DNA of 64,000 bases. Source: Psychrobacillus mangrovi (GTDB taxonomy: Bacteria > Bacillota > Bacilli > Bacillales_A > Planococcaceae). The notes under the pieces were generated by a model. That model did not search any database. It had not been told where the DNA came from and saw only the letters and a list, made by a program, of their open reading frames with translations. Positions 53,148-61,299 of this stretch are shown here, piece after piece. The position numbers and the translations under genes are program-made. The stretch is taken from NCBI RefSeq assembly GCF_037104765.1, contig NZ_JBAWSY010000012.1:1-64000 (forward strand), in the 5' to 3' direction. How positions within the stretch are numbered: the stretch's first letter is position 1; every line of letters starts with the position of its first letter.

Positions 53148-53612
53148 ATGGGACAAGTATTTGAAGCACAATTAATCGGAACAGATTTGAAAATAGGTAT
53201 TGTAGTTGGTAGATTTAATGAGTTTATCAATGGTAAATTATTAGATGGCGCAATGGACGGCTTGAAACGTCACGGTGTTTCTTTGGATAATGTAGATGTA
53301 GCATGGGTACCTGGAGCATTTGAAGTACCATTTTTAGCGAAAAGAATGGCCGAAACAAAAAAATACGATGCTATTATCGGTTTGGGAACTGTTATTAGAG
53401 GCTCTACTACACATTACGATTATGTATGTAACGAAACAGCAAAAGGAATTGCAAGTGTAGGGTTAACAACAGGAGTTCCAGTTATGTTCGGCATTGTGAC
53501 AACAGAAACAATTGAGCAAGCTATTGAACGCTCTGGTACTAAAGCTGGTAACAAAGGCTATGATGCTGCAGTATCCGCAATTGAAATGGCTAACTTAAAT
53601 CGTTTATTTTAA
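53148..53612 (+). CDS. ribH: Lumazine synthase
   Basis: This is a 154-residue 6,7-dimethyl-8-ribityllumazine synthase, normally a 60-subunit capsid in Bacillus. It has VVGRFNEFINGKLLDGA, WVPGAFEVPF, GLGTVIRGSTTHYDYVC and MFGIVTTETIEQAIERSG. It condenses the RibB and RibD-pathway products. It is the last gene of the operon; a terminator follows 13 bases later, then the 21-nt repeat array. Confidence 0.96.
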   Translation: MGQVFEAQLIGTDLKIGIVVGRFNEFINGKLLDGAMDGLKRHGVSLDNVDVAWVPGAFEVPFLAKRMAETKKYDAIIGLGTVIRGSTTHYDYVCNETAKGIASVGLTTGVPVMFGIVTTETIEQAIERSGTKAGNKGYDAAVSAIEMANLNRLF

Positions 53613-53625
53613 TAATCTCTATTAG

Positions 53626-53652
53626 ACAGGCTAAAATTAGCCTGTTTTTTTT
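53626..53652 (+). terminator. Terminator of the ribE operon
   Basis: ACAGGCTAA pairs with TTAGCCTGT around a 2-base loop, followed by T7. Confidence 0.9.
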
Positions 53653-53687
53653 GTGATAAAGAATTACTTAGGTCGTTCCATTTTAAC

Positions 53688-53792
53688 AATCGGATGATAA
53701 TAAGTAACAATCGGATAATAAATGAATATAATCGGATAATAACTAGTGATAATCGGATAATGACCCTAACTAATCGGATAGTTTCAAGCCAG
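53688..53792. repeat. Five-unit array of AATCGGATAAT with exact 21-nt period
   Basis: AATCGGAT starts at 53688, 53709, 53730, 53751 and 53772. About 11 bases (AATCGGATAAT) are conserved and the remaining 10 differ in each unit. One frame stays open through the array because 21 is a multiple of three (ATG 53694 to TAA 53805-53807), but it has no ribosome site. The gap 53613-53923 holds this and the ribH terminator only. Confidence 0.9.
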
Positions 53793-53923
53793 ATGTTCCT
53801 CCCTTAACGAATAGAAATACTTAATTGGATAAATCTATTAAATTAGTTAAATCTGTCATTTATTTATAACCTATTATGTTATGATAATTTTATCTTAGTT
53901 TTCAGACAGCAGGGGGATTTTTT

Positions 53924-54763
53924 GTGAATGGGTTATTAAAGTGGGGGGTACAACTGGTAGTTGCCTTTATCGGGATTTTACTGATAAGTGGACTACCTAT
54001 AATGATCACTGGTTTTCAAGAAGGGGAATTCAGGTGGAAAGAGTATACTCAACATATACTTGCAATATTTCCGGTTTCCAATTTTATGCACCAATACTAT
54101 AGTCCACATTTAGGGAAATATATTATCTATTCTTTAGAGATTTTATTTTTGGCTTTATTAGTGGCAATTTTTTTAGCACTCATTTTTACGATAATTACCA
54201 TGTTGTTTAAAGAGAGAACAAGACAACATATTAAGACAACCTTTTTCTTTTTGGAATCCATACCAGACATTTTAGTTATATTATTAGTTCAATTAGCTGT
54301 TATTATGATTCATAAAAACACAGGAATTTTTCTTTCCATTGCAGCTACGGGAGGAGAAAAGATTTATATTCTCCCCGTATTTTGTCTAATGATTTTACCA
54401 ATGGTTCAGTTGTATCGTTTAAGCATGCTAACTTTTGAAGCAGAGGAACGAAAGCTGTATGTTGAACTTGCAATTTCACTAGGCTATGGTAAATTAATTA
54501 TTTTGATCATACATATATTTAGAAATGCAATTATTAGTATATTTTTCCAGTCTAAAAAGACGATGTGGTTTATGCTTTCCAATCTATTTATATTAGAACG
54601 AATGTTCAATATGCCAGGTATTATGTTTCACTTGAGCCAAAATATGTCTGGCGAACTTTTTTTAATTACAGTTTGCAGTTTCTTTTTACCTGTTTTCATA
54701 CTTTACAGCTTTGGTGAGTGGTACTTTTTACGCCGTTTGAATCGGGGAGGTGCTATCGGATGA
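53924..54763 (+). CDS. ABC transporter permease, DppB/OppB-like
   Basis: This is a 279-residue membrane protein with about six helices (near residues 8-28, 62-90, 105-130, 145-165, 185-205, 245-270). The EAA-like loop is ELAISLGYGKLIILIIHIFRN. It resembles the first permease of peptide/nickel-type importers but is shorter than normal DppB (about 310). It starts with GTG behind GCAGGGGGAT. It overlaps the second permease by 4 bases (ATGA). No substrate-binding protein or ATPase is encoded nearby. Confidence 0.82.
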   Translation: MNGLLKWGVQLVVAFIGILLISGLPIMITGFQEGEFRWKEYTQHILAIFPVSNFMHQYYSPHLGKYIIYSLEILFLALLVAIFLALIFTIITMLFKERTRQHIKTTFFFLESIPDILVILLVQLAVIMIHKNTGIFLSIAATGGEKIYILPVFCLMILPMVQLYRLSMLTFEAEERKLYVELAISLGYGKLIILIIHIFRNAIISIFFQSKKTMWFMLSNLFILERMFNMPGIMFHLSQNMSGELFLITVCSFFLPVFILYSFGEWYFLRRLNRGGAIG

Positions 54764-55800
54764 AGTTTGTTTGGAAGCAACCTTATTTTGTTTTTGGATT
54801 TATCATTCTTGCATTCTTTTTAATAGGAAGTTTTGTATTCGAATGGATTAATGGACCGGATCCTAAGCAAACATTTTTTATTTATGAGAAGGGTAAATTG
54901 ATTGAAGCTGCTCCACTTTCACCTAGCTGGGCTAATCCTTTTGGGACAGACCAGTTTGGTTTTGATATGTTTGCAAAAATTATGCTTGGTGCAAAATATA
55001 CAATTATTGCTGCAATGGGTGTTGCTGCTGTCCGTATGCTTATTGCAGTGCCCCTAGGTTTTGTGATAGGAACGTATTGGCAAAAGAAACGTTCATTATT
55101 GAATAGTTTTATTGATCCGCTACATTATGTGCCAATGACCATTTTTTCCTATCTCATGTTGTTCCCCGTATTATGGGAGCCTATGGAAGGGTTCTCGACT
55201 ACGGTATGGGAACGTATTGTGATTCAAGTTGTGTTAATGGCTATTATAACCGTGCCTATTGTGTCCGCTTTAATTGGGAATGAAGCGAATTTACTTTATC
55301 AGCAGGAATACATTTTAGCTGCAAGAACACTTGGAGCAAGTCGTCGTAGAATAATATTGAGACATCTCTTTCCAATGATGAGGGAAAAGTTATTTGTCAT
55401 TTATGGTCAGCAAGTGGTTGAAACCTTAGTTGTTTTTACGCATCTTGGTCTGCTTCAATTATTTATTGGGGGAACGAATGTCAGCTATGATCCCATGTTT
55501 GGTGACCCACCAAAATCGATAGCTTATGAATGGGCTGGACTTTTTGGCTCTTCGTTTCGATATTTACAAGGTGTTCCATGGCTTCCTCTTGCCCCAGCAA
55601 TCTGTTTCGCACTTGTAATTTTAGCCGTTGCTGCCATGATTGAGGGCTATACAAGGGCAGTGAGTGGGCATGTGAAAATTCCGAAACGGAAGAAAGATGG
55701 ATTTATTTCAGAGGATATAATTGAATGGAATCAATATAAGATGAAAGAAAAGCTGCAATTGATTCGTAAAAACGAGAAGGAAAACACATCGAAACTGTAG
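54760..55800 (+). CDS. ABC transporter permease, DppC/OppC-like
   Basis: This is a 346-residue permease. LSPSWANPFGTDQFGFDMFAKIM is the conserved extracytoplasmic GTD(x)xGRD-type segment with GRD changed to GFD. The EAA loop AARTLGASRRRIILRHLFPM is well preserved. About six helices are present. It partners with the preceding permease. The start ATG overlaps the previous stop after GGGAGGTG. The charged tail (KIPKRKKDGF) is cytoplasmic. Confidence 0.87.
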   Translation: MKFVWKQPYFVFGFIILAFFLIGSFVFEWINGPDPKQTFFIYEKGKLIEAAPLSPSWANPFGTDQFGFDMFAKIMLGAKYTIIAAMGVAAVRMLIAVPLGFVIGTYWQKKRSLLNSFIDPLHYVPMTIFSYLMLFPVLWEPMEGFSTTVWERIVIQVVLMAIITVPIVSALIGNEANLLYQQEYILAARTLGASRRRIILRHLFPMMREKLFVIYGQQVVETLVVFTHLGLLQLFIGGTNVSYDPMFGDPPKSIAYEWAGLFGSSFRYLQGVPWLPLAPAICFALVILAVAAMIEGYTRAVSGHVKIPKRKKDGFISEDIIEWNQYKMKEKLQLIRKNEKENTSKL

Positions 55801-55822
55801 GCAAAATTGTCTACAGTTTTTT
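55792..55822 (+). terminator. Intrinsic terminator
   Basis: AAACTGTAG pairs with CTACAGTTT around a 10-base loop, with T-run, and it starts at the stop codon of the permease. Confidence 0.8.
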
Positions 55823-55850
55823 AACTAAATTATATGAAGGAGGAAAAATA

Positions 55851-56333
55851 ATGAAGATGCCAACGCATATATTAGCAGTTGGGGGAATAGTAGAGAATGA
55901 AAAGGGAGACATTCTTTTAGTGAAGACACTTCATGGAGGGTGGGTTTTTCCTGGTGGTCAAGTGGAGATAGGGGAAAACCTGATGGATGCATTATGTCGA
56001 GAAATAAAAGAAGAAAGCGGTATAGATATAGTTGTTTCTCACATGATTGGTGTTTATTCAAACACTGGTATTCATAAATGGTATGACAATGAAACGGACG
56101 TTCCCACTAAACTGATAGTTGATTTTACATGCAAGGCTGTAGGTGGAGAACTATGTACTTCTGATGAAACTACAGAAAGTGGATGGGTGGCAAAAAACAA
56201 AGTGTTAGATTTAATAACTGCTCCTGCGATCCGAACACGTTATCAAGCTTATTTAGAGTTTGATGGAACAACAAACTATATGGAATATGTAACGAAGCCA
56301 GAATTTTTACAGAAGCTAAATAGAAAAATTTAG
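55851..56333 (+). CDS. Nudix hydrolase
   Basis: This is a 160-residue Nudix protein with box GGQVEIGENLMDALCREIKE (completed by ESGI). The N-terminal HILAVGGIVENEKGDILLVKT is typical for NTP pyrophosphohydrolases. The C-terminus has SGWVAKNKVLDLITAPAI. The substrate is unknown. It has AAGGAGGAAAA. It converges with the DinB-fold gene, with a small shared hairpin between them. Confidence 0.9.
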   Translation: MKMPTHILAVGGIVENEKGDILLVKTLHGGWVFPGGQVEIGENLMDALCREIKEESGIDIVVSHMIGVYSNTGIHKWYDNETDVPTKLIVDFTCKAVGGELCTSDETTESGWVAKNKVLDLITAPAIRTRYQAYLEFDGTTNYMEYVTKPEFLQKLNRKI

Positions 56334-56340
56334 GGGAGTA

Positions 56341-56364
56341 AAACCTCTTTCAATTAAGAGGTCC
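56341..56364. terminator. Hairpin between convergent genes
   Basis: ACCTCTT pairs with AAGAGGT around TCAATT; A- and T-rich bases flank it. Confidence 0.6.
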
Positions 56365-56367
56365 TTA

Positions 56368-56847
56368 TTAATAGTTTGGTTCTCTAAATAATATATCGCT
56401 AGATACAGGCTTAAATCCCATTTCCCTAGACCAAACAGATAATTGTCCTATATGATGAATTTCGTGTGAAATAATATGACGAATAATTTTATCGTAAGAA
56501 AATGTATAAGTAATACCTTTTTTATTAGTAATTTTTAAAACTTTATTTTCCAGATTAGAAGTCGAAGCTTGTATAAATTTATAAGTATTTTCTTTGGTTT
56601 CATTCGAATAATTGATTACAACTCGAATATCTGTAATTAAGTTAATATCATGCTCGACAACAGATGTTCCATTCATTTGATTAATCCATATCTGTTCACA
56701 ATCTATTACATGGAATAGATTATGCAATATACTACCCATTCCACCAATACGTTTTTTTGTAAGCTCTTCAATTGATAGTTCCTGGCACCAATCAAACCAC
56801 TCATTTCTTATTTGCCAATTATATAAAAACATTTCTAGCACTTTCAT
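56368..56847 (-). CDS. DinB-fold (YfiT/DinB superfamily) protein
   Basis: This is a 159-residue four-helix bundle. Three histidines expected to bind a metal are H46 (LHNLFHVIDCEQIW) and H128/H132 in ISHEIHHIGQLSVW. Family members include bacillithiol transferases (BstA) and damage-inducible DinB (not polymerase IV). The function here is unproved. GGAGGAATG precedes the ATG on the minus strand. Confidence 0.87.
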   Translation of the reverse strand: MKVLEMFLYNWQIRNEWFDWCQELSIEELTKKRIGGMGSILHNLFHVIDCEQIWINQMNGTSVVEHDINLITDIRVVINYSNETKENTYKFIQASTSNLENKVLKITNKKGITYTFSYDKIIRHIISHEIHHIGQLSVWSREMGFKPVSSDILFREPNY

Positions 56848-57043
56848 TCCTCCCTCTATAATTCTAATCTTTCATATTATCGCAAATTTTCTAATAATTT
56901 GGTAGGATAAAGAAGGAGATTTTTATAAATCAAAAGTATTAGTGAGTGGTGGAGAACCTTCTAAAATCCACCTACAATTATTGAACTTTCTTTTATTGGA
57001 CTTCCAGAAATGACTGAATCAGTTTAAAAGGAGGGAGTAAACT

Positions 57044-57598
57044 ATGTCTTATCCATTCGAGTGCTTTACCAATTTTATTTTCGTTGAAACTGAAATTGTT
57101 CCAGCAGATGTGATTCTAATTCCTGGTTCGAGCCATCCTCAACTAATGGAACAAGCGACCTTCTTGTATCATCAAGGCTTAGCACCATTCATCCTTCCTT
57201 CTGGTGGAGCAAACCCTCGTGTTGAAACTACTGAATGGGATTTCTTAAAAGATGTTGGTGTCGAGAATGGAGTGCCTAAAGAAGCAATTTTAAAGGAAAA
57301 TAGGGCACAAAATACTTTTCAAAATGCACGTTTCTCATTGGAAGTTTTACATAAAACAGGAATTCAACCTAAAAAAGTGATCATGGTCTGCATGGCAGTC
57401 CACTCTCGTCGAGCTTTATTAACTTATCAAACGGTGTTCCCAAAAGAAACAGAGTTCTTCATCTCACCTGTAATTGATAGGACTGGAATAACCAAGGAAA
57501 ACTGGTTTTTAACTGATGAAGGGATATGTCATGTAATGGCTGAAGTTGAGAAAATCGGCAAATACTTCAGGAATCATATTGCAAACTGGGTTAAATAA
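57044..57598 (+). CDS. YdcF/DUF218 family protein
   Basis: This is a 184-residue soluble protein. DVILIPGSSHPQLMEQA, LPSGGA, ENRAQNTFQNARFSLEVL and VCMAVHSRRALLTYQ are the characteristic DUF218 blocks. Related SanA/ElyC/YdcF proteins act in envelope processes or bind S-adenosylmethionine; this one lacks a membrane anchor. AAGGAGGGAG precedes the ATG. Upstream, 56848-57043 has a short protein-like frame (KVLVSGGEPSKIHLQLLNFL) without a start, possibly a remnant. Confidence 0.87.
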   Translation: MSYPFECFTNFIFVETEIVPADVILIPGSSHPQLMEQATFLYHQGLAPFILPSGGANPRVETTEWDFLKDVGVENGVPKEAILKENRAQNTFQNARFSLEVLHKTGIQPKKVIMVCMAVHSRRALLTYQTVFPKETEFFISPVIDRTGITKENWFLTDEGICHVMAEVEKIGKYFRNHIANWVK

Positions 57599-57608
57599 TA
57601 CATATCGA

Positions 57609-57632
57609 GTTCCACTAATGGTGCTTTAATTT
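57609..57632. repeat. Degenerate class B palindromic repeat
   Basis: CCACTAATGGTGCTTTAATT keeps the class B core GGTGCTTTA. It lies between two single genes as in the first 11 kb. Confidence 0.4.
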
Positions 57633-57689
57633 AAAATATATAATGATAAATTTTAAACATAATTGTCGTTATCTCAGGAGGGGAAATTG

Positions 57690-58133
57690 GTGTATCCGAG
57701 AGCGAAGTCATTAGGAATTATCTTAAAGGATAATAAAATTCTAGTAGAAGAACGAAAAGGGAAACATTCAACGGGAAATGGTTTATATTATCGTTTAATT
57801 GGTGGGACAATTGAATTTGGCGAGTGTTCTAAAGATACTATAATAAGAGAATTTAAAGAAGAAACAGCTTTAGATATAGAAATAATTGACTACATCGTCT
57901 GTTTAGAAAACATCTTTAATATTGAAGACAATATAGGTCATGAAATCATACAAATTTACTTGGTGGAATTTAAGGACCAAATGCAATATCAAAAAGAAAG
58001 CTTTAAAATTGTTGAAGGAAGTAAAATTACCTATGCGAAATGGATCTCTTTAACAGATATTTTTAGGGGAAAGATAATACTTTATCCTAATGGTTTAAAT
58101 GAAGTATTAAAAAATAATTTTAACTCTCTGTAA
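57690..58133 (+). CDS. Nudix hydrolase
   Basis: This is a 147-residue Nudix protein. The box GGTIEFGECSKDTIIREFKE (completed by ETAL) is slightly variant at the end (ETALDIE in place of ETG). RAKSLGIILKDNKILVEERKG is the N-terminal strand. It starts with GTG 57690 after AGGAGGGG; TTG 57687 is an alternative. The substrate is unknown. Confidence 0.85.
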   Translation: MYPRAKSLGIILKDNKILVEERKGKHSTGNGLYYRLIGGTIEFGECSKDTIIREFKEETALDIEIIDYIVCLENIFNIEDNIGHEIIQIYLVEFKDQMQYQKESFKIVEGSKITYAKWISLTDIFRGKIILYPNGLNEVLKNNFNSL

Positions 58134-58270
58134 TCCTAACATAGTGGAGATTATTTTCACCAAAACTAAATACATATTTCTATATCTTTCATAGAAATAA
58201 TTAGTAGTTTTTTTTTGAATTGTATTTTAGTTCAAAATAATATAGTATATACAAAAATCATCTATATAAA

Positions 58271-58555
58271 AAGCTATGAAAAGAAGAGTAAACATACGTA
58301 CTATCTAAAGAGACCTCTGGTAGCTGAAAAAGAGGGGTAGGGAATGTGTTGAAACAAGGCTTGGAGCTGTGCATTGGATTTGTTTGTTGGAATGATGATG
58401 ATGCAACGTATTCTCACGTTAACGGGATAGAGTATCGCACGTGATTTATTCACATAGCTGTACTTGATAAGACTTCTGCAGCAATGTGGAGGTGAACTGG
58501 GGTGGCACCGCGATATGACTCGCCCCCAAGATAAATATCTTGGGGGTGAGTTTTT
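58271..58555 (+). promoter_or_regulatory. T-box leader, specificity undetermined
   Basis: T-box GGGGTGGCACCGCG at about 58499-58512 is followed by the terminator, and stem I is recognisable from AAGAAGAGTAAACAT and AAAGAGA. The specifier loop lies in GTTGAAACAAGGCTTGG, where CAA (Gln) or AAG (Lys) are the readable candidates; I cannot decide between them. It precedes an MFS transporter, so this may be amino-acid-dependent transport control. Confidence 0.85.
58518..58555 (+). terminator. T-box terminator
   Basis: ACTCGCCCCCAAG pairs with CTTGGGGGTGAGT around ATAAATAT, followed by T7. Confidence 0.9.
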
Positions 58556-58596
58556 TTATTTTGTTTTGTAAAAAAAATAAAATAGGAGTGGTGAAT

Positions 58597-59823
58597 ATGT
58601 CCAGATGGAAGTATCCTTTAATGCTATTAGGAGGAATAGGCGTTTCAAATGTGGGTGGATGGGTTTACCTAATCGCACTAAATTTAATTATATTGAATGA
58701 AACAGGTTCTCCACTTGCAATTGCTATATTATATATACTAGGTCCAATTGCAACTATATGTTCGAATGCTTGGGCAGGTAGTTTAATTGATCGGGTAAAT
58801 ACAAGGCGACTTATGTTAGGATTAGACGTTTTTCGAGCAATATGTATTGCGTTAATTCCATTTCTACCTTCACTTATTTATGTTTATATACTAGCGTTTA
58901 TCATTAATATGGGAAGTGCTATTTTTCAACCTGCATCTATGGTATATATGACTAAACTAATACCTGAAAAAGATCGGCAACGCTTTAATGCACTACGTAG
59001 TTTTATCAACTCTTGTGGTTCACTAATAGGTCCTGCTATTGCTGGGATTTTATTTTGGATGGGTACTCCTTATACTGCCATCCATGTGAATGCAGTTGCT
59101 TTATTTTTTTCAGCACTTATTATAATGTTGCTACCTAATGTTGATTCAAGACTCAAAGAGACAGAGGGGCAAAGAATTACTTGGGATATGATAAAAAATG
59201 ATTTTCGAGTTATTTTTAATTTCAGTAAGGACTATACCTATGTCACAAAGATATATTTATTATTTAGCGGTACTACTATATTCATGACTGCAATAGATTC
59301 TCTCGAGGCAGCATTTGCTAAAGGAGTACTTTCAATATCAGACACCAATTATGGGTTTTTATTAAGTGTCTTTGGAACTGGAATTATAATAGGATCAATT
59401 ATTAATTCAGTATTTTCAAAACAGCTTGCAGTTAATCTTTTAATAGGTTTTGGTACCATTTTTACCTCAATAGGTTATATAGTACTTTATAGTTCGATTG
59501 GCTTTTTAAGTGCAGCTCATGGAGTATTTTTAATTGGGTTTGCGGTAACATTTGCAAATACAGGGTATTTGACTTTTTACCAAAATCACGTTCCTGTGAG
59601 TTTGATGGGAAGATTCGGAAGCATCTTTAGTGTTATTGAATCAGTTTTCATTGTTGCATTAACGGTTTTAATAGGTTTAGCTGCTGAATTAACTTCGATC
59701 CGCCCAGTGGGGTTAATAGGTTCATTTGCCTTCTTCTTATTAGGGTTATTGGCATTGAAAGCTGTATTAGGTGCAAAACGGAAAGTATATTTTAAAAAAG
59801 GTGCTTATTCTTTAAACAATTAA
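58597..59823 (+). CDS. T-box-controlled MFS transporter
   Basis: This is a 408-residue MFS_3-like protein with about 12 helices. Motif AGSLIDRVNTRRLMLGLD follows helix 2, and KDRQRFNALRSFINSCGSLIGPAIAG marks helix 5. The open frame starts at 58540 inside the T-box terminator, but ATG 58597 after AGGAGTGG is the right start. Since the leader responds to an uncharged tRNA, the protein probably moves an amino acid or a related compound. The family otherwise resembles drug exporters, so the substrate is open. Confidence 0.9.
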   Translation: MSRWKYPLMLLGGIGVSNVGGWVYLIALNLIILNETGSPLAIAILYILGPIATICSNAWAGSLIDRVNTRRLMLGLDVFRAICIALIPFLPSLIYVYILAFIINMGSAIFQPASMVYMTKLIPEKDRQRFNALRSFINSCGSLIGPAIAGILFWMGTPYTAIHVNAVALFFSALIIMLLPNVDSRLKETEGQRITWDMIKNDFRVIFNFSKDYTYVTKIYLLFSGTTIFMTAIDSLEAAFAKGVLSISDTNYGFLLSVFGTGIIIGSIINSVFSKQLAVNLLIGFGTIFTSIGYIVLYSSIGFLSAAHGVFLIGFAVTFANTGYLTFYQNHVPVSLMGRFGSIFSVIESVFIVALTVLIGLAAELTSIRPVGLIGSFAFFLLGLLALKAVLGAKRKVYFKKGAYSLNN

Positions 59824-59828
59824 TTATA

Positions 59829-59868
59829 AAAAGGCTTGACCGATAAAGTAATCGGCAAGCCTTTTACT
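59829..59868 (+). terminator. Intrinsic terminator
   Basis: AAAAGGCTTG..CCGAT pairs with ATCGG..CAAGCCTTTT. It could serve both the MFS gene and the convergent DMT remnant. Confidence 0.85.
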
Positions 59869-59909
59869 GAACCAGATTTATAGTTATTGAACTATTTAGT
59901 TGAATTAGT

Positions 59910-60580
59910 TTAATCATAGAGTCTTTCTTTTTTTGCAGCTTTGTTAGTCTTTGATGAAAAATTTTTATTCAATGCCAACAATAAAGTCATTCCTATTATG
60001 CAAACAGTTCCAACCCATTGAAAAGATCCAAAAGGTTCTCTTAACCAGAATACGGTTGTTAAAACTGCTGCAAGTGGCTCTAGACTTCCGAGAAGACTTG
60101 TCTCTTTCGGCGAAAGACTTTGTAAACTCTCTATAAAGAACCAGAAAGCGAGCATCGTACCGAAAATAATAACGAAACCTAAGTATAGATAAGCTTCTGT
60201 CGTTAAGTGTGCTAAGTTGATTTTCCAAGGAGGGCTAATAAAACTTAAAGCAATACCACCGATAATCATAGCCCAGCCAACAATTACAAGAGAATCATAT
60301 CTCTTCAATAAATAAGCACCATATAAAGTATAAAATGCTGCTGCAACTCCAGATAAAATCCCCCAAACAATAGCAGAAGATGGTACAGATAGTAGTGAAA
60401 TGGAATCGTTTGTTAATAAGAAAAAACAACCAATAAGAGCTAAGGAAACCGTTAATAAATCTTGTCTTGATAGAACTGTTTGTTTGCGGAAAATTAAATA
60501 AATGATGTTCATGACGGGTGATAAATATTGTAATAATGTTGCAACAGCAGCTAATTGGAGTATATATCTAAATTTTTATC
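59910..60580 (-). pseudogene. EamA/DMT transporter, N-terminal half missing
   Basis: The frame encodes the second half of a ten-helix EamA transporter. It includes QLAAVATLLQYLSPVMNIIY, then the second EamA repeat with GFVIIFGTMLAFWFFIESLQ and LLGSLEPLAAVLTTVFW. From the first ATG only 200 residues remain, and the hydrophobic frame continues upstream past it before ending at a TAA near 60580. The first EamA repeat (about 130 residues) is absent. A deletion next to the TetR promoter probably removed it. A half-length protein from ATG 60512 could still be made, and single-EamA dimers are known, so loss of function is likely but not certain. Confidence 0.65.
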
Positions 60581-60636
60581 AATCGTTTTTCAAAGGTTAC
60601 TTTTTTATATTAATATGAAATGCATGTAGAAATTTA

Positions 60637-60690
60637 TTGACATGTTATAAAATATTTGATATTTTTAACTGACGAACGTTCGGAAGGGGG
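60637..60690 (+). promoter_or_regulatory. TetR-family promoter and operator
   Basis: TTGACA at 60637-60642 and TATTTT at 60660-60665 are separated by 17 bases. A palindrome CGAACGTTCG at 60673-60682 lies just after the -10, a good position for autorepression by the downstream TetR protein. The ribosome site AAGGGGG follows. Confidence 0.7.
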
Positions 60691-60695
60691 ATAAT

Positions 60696-61277
60696 ATGAC
60701 TTTATATAAAATTAAGGAAGTTGCACTTAATCGCTTTGCCGAGAATGGATATGATGGAACATCAATGGCTCACATTGCTGATGAGGTAGGGATAAAAAAA
60801 CAATCAATCTACACATACTTTAAAGGGAAAGATGACCTATTTCTTGATGTATGTAGCGACGTATTTGCTAATGAATTAAAAATTGTTGCCGATTTTATTG
60901 AATGTAATAAAAAGCTGCCTATCGAGAGTTTCTTATTTAATTTCCTTTTGCATTATAAAGAACAATATGATAAAAACGGACACACTAAATTTTGGCTTCG
61001 CATATCGTTTTTTCCTCCTACTCATCTCTACAATCAAGTCATGAAGTATGTATATGAATACTTGGATAAGGTAGAAGATCTTCTAGTTCCTATCGTAGAA
61101 GTAGCAATGATGGAAAACCAAATTAGCTCTTCAATTGGAGCTAAGCGCGCTACTGTAGCATTCTTAGGAGTCTTAGATGGAATTTTCGTAGAAATGTTAT
61201 ATGGTGGTCCTGAGCGATTAAATAAAAGATTAGATGCTTCATGGCATCTATATTGGCTTGGATTATCAAAGGATTAA
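60696..61277 (+). CDS. TetR/AcrR family regulator
   Basis: This is a 193-residue repressor-type protein. HTH FAENGYDGTSMAHIADEVG is followed by the recognition helix KKQSIYTYFKGKDDLF. The C-terminal ligand-binding half has LSKD at its end. It is transcribed with the two SMR genes 22 bases downstream, the same arrangement as B. subtilis yvdT-yvdS-yvdR. The operator palindrome at 60673 supports autoregulation of the efflux operon. Confidence 0.9.
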   Translation: MTLYKIKEVALNRFAENGYDGTSMAHIADEVGIKKQSIYTYFKGKDDLFLDVCSDVFANELKIVADFIECNKKLPIESFLFNFLLHYKEQYDKNGHTKFWLRISFFPPTHLYNQVMKYVYEYLDKVEDLLVPIVEVAMMENQISSSIGAKRATVAFLGVLDGIFVEMLYGGPERLNKRLDASWHLYWLGLSKD

Positions 61278-61299
61278 AAGCTTTACGGAGGGAAAATAA

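Noticed and set aside
53688..53792. CRISPR or iteron origin of replication
   Set aside because: Units are too short for CRISPR. Iterons of 21 bp occur in plasmids, but there is no rep gene and the spacers are not conserved.
58540..58596. N-terminal extension of the T-box MFS transporter
   Set aside because: It begins in the T-box terminator; ATG 58597 has its own ribosome site.
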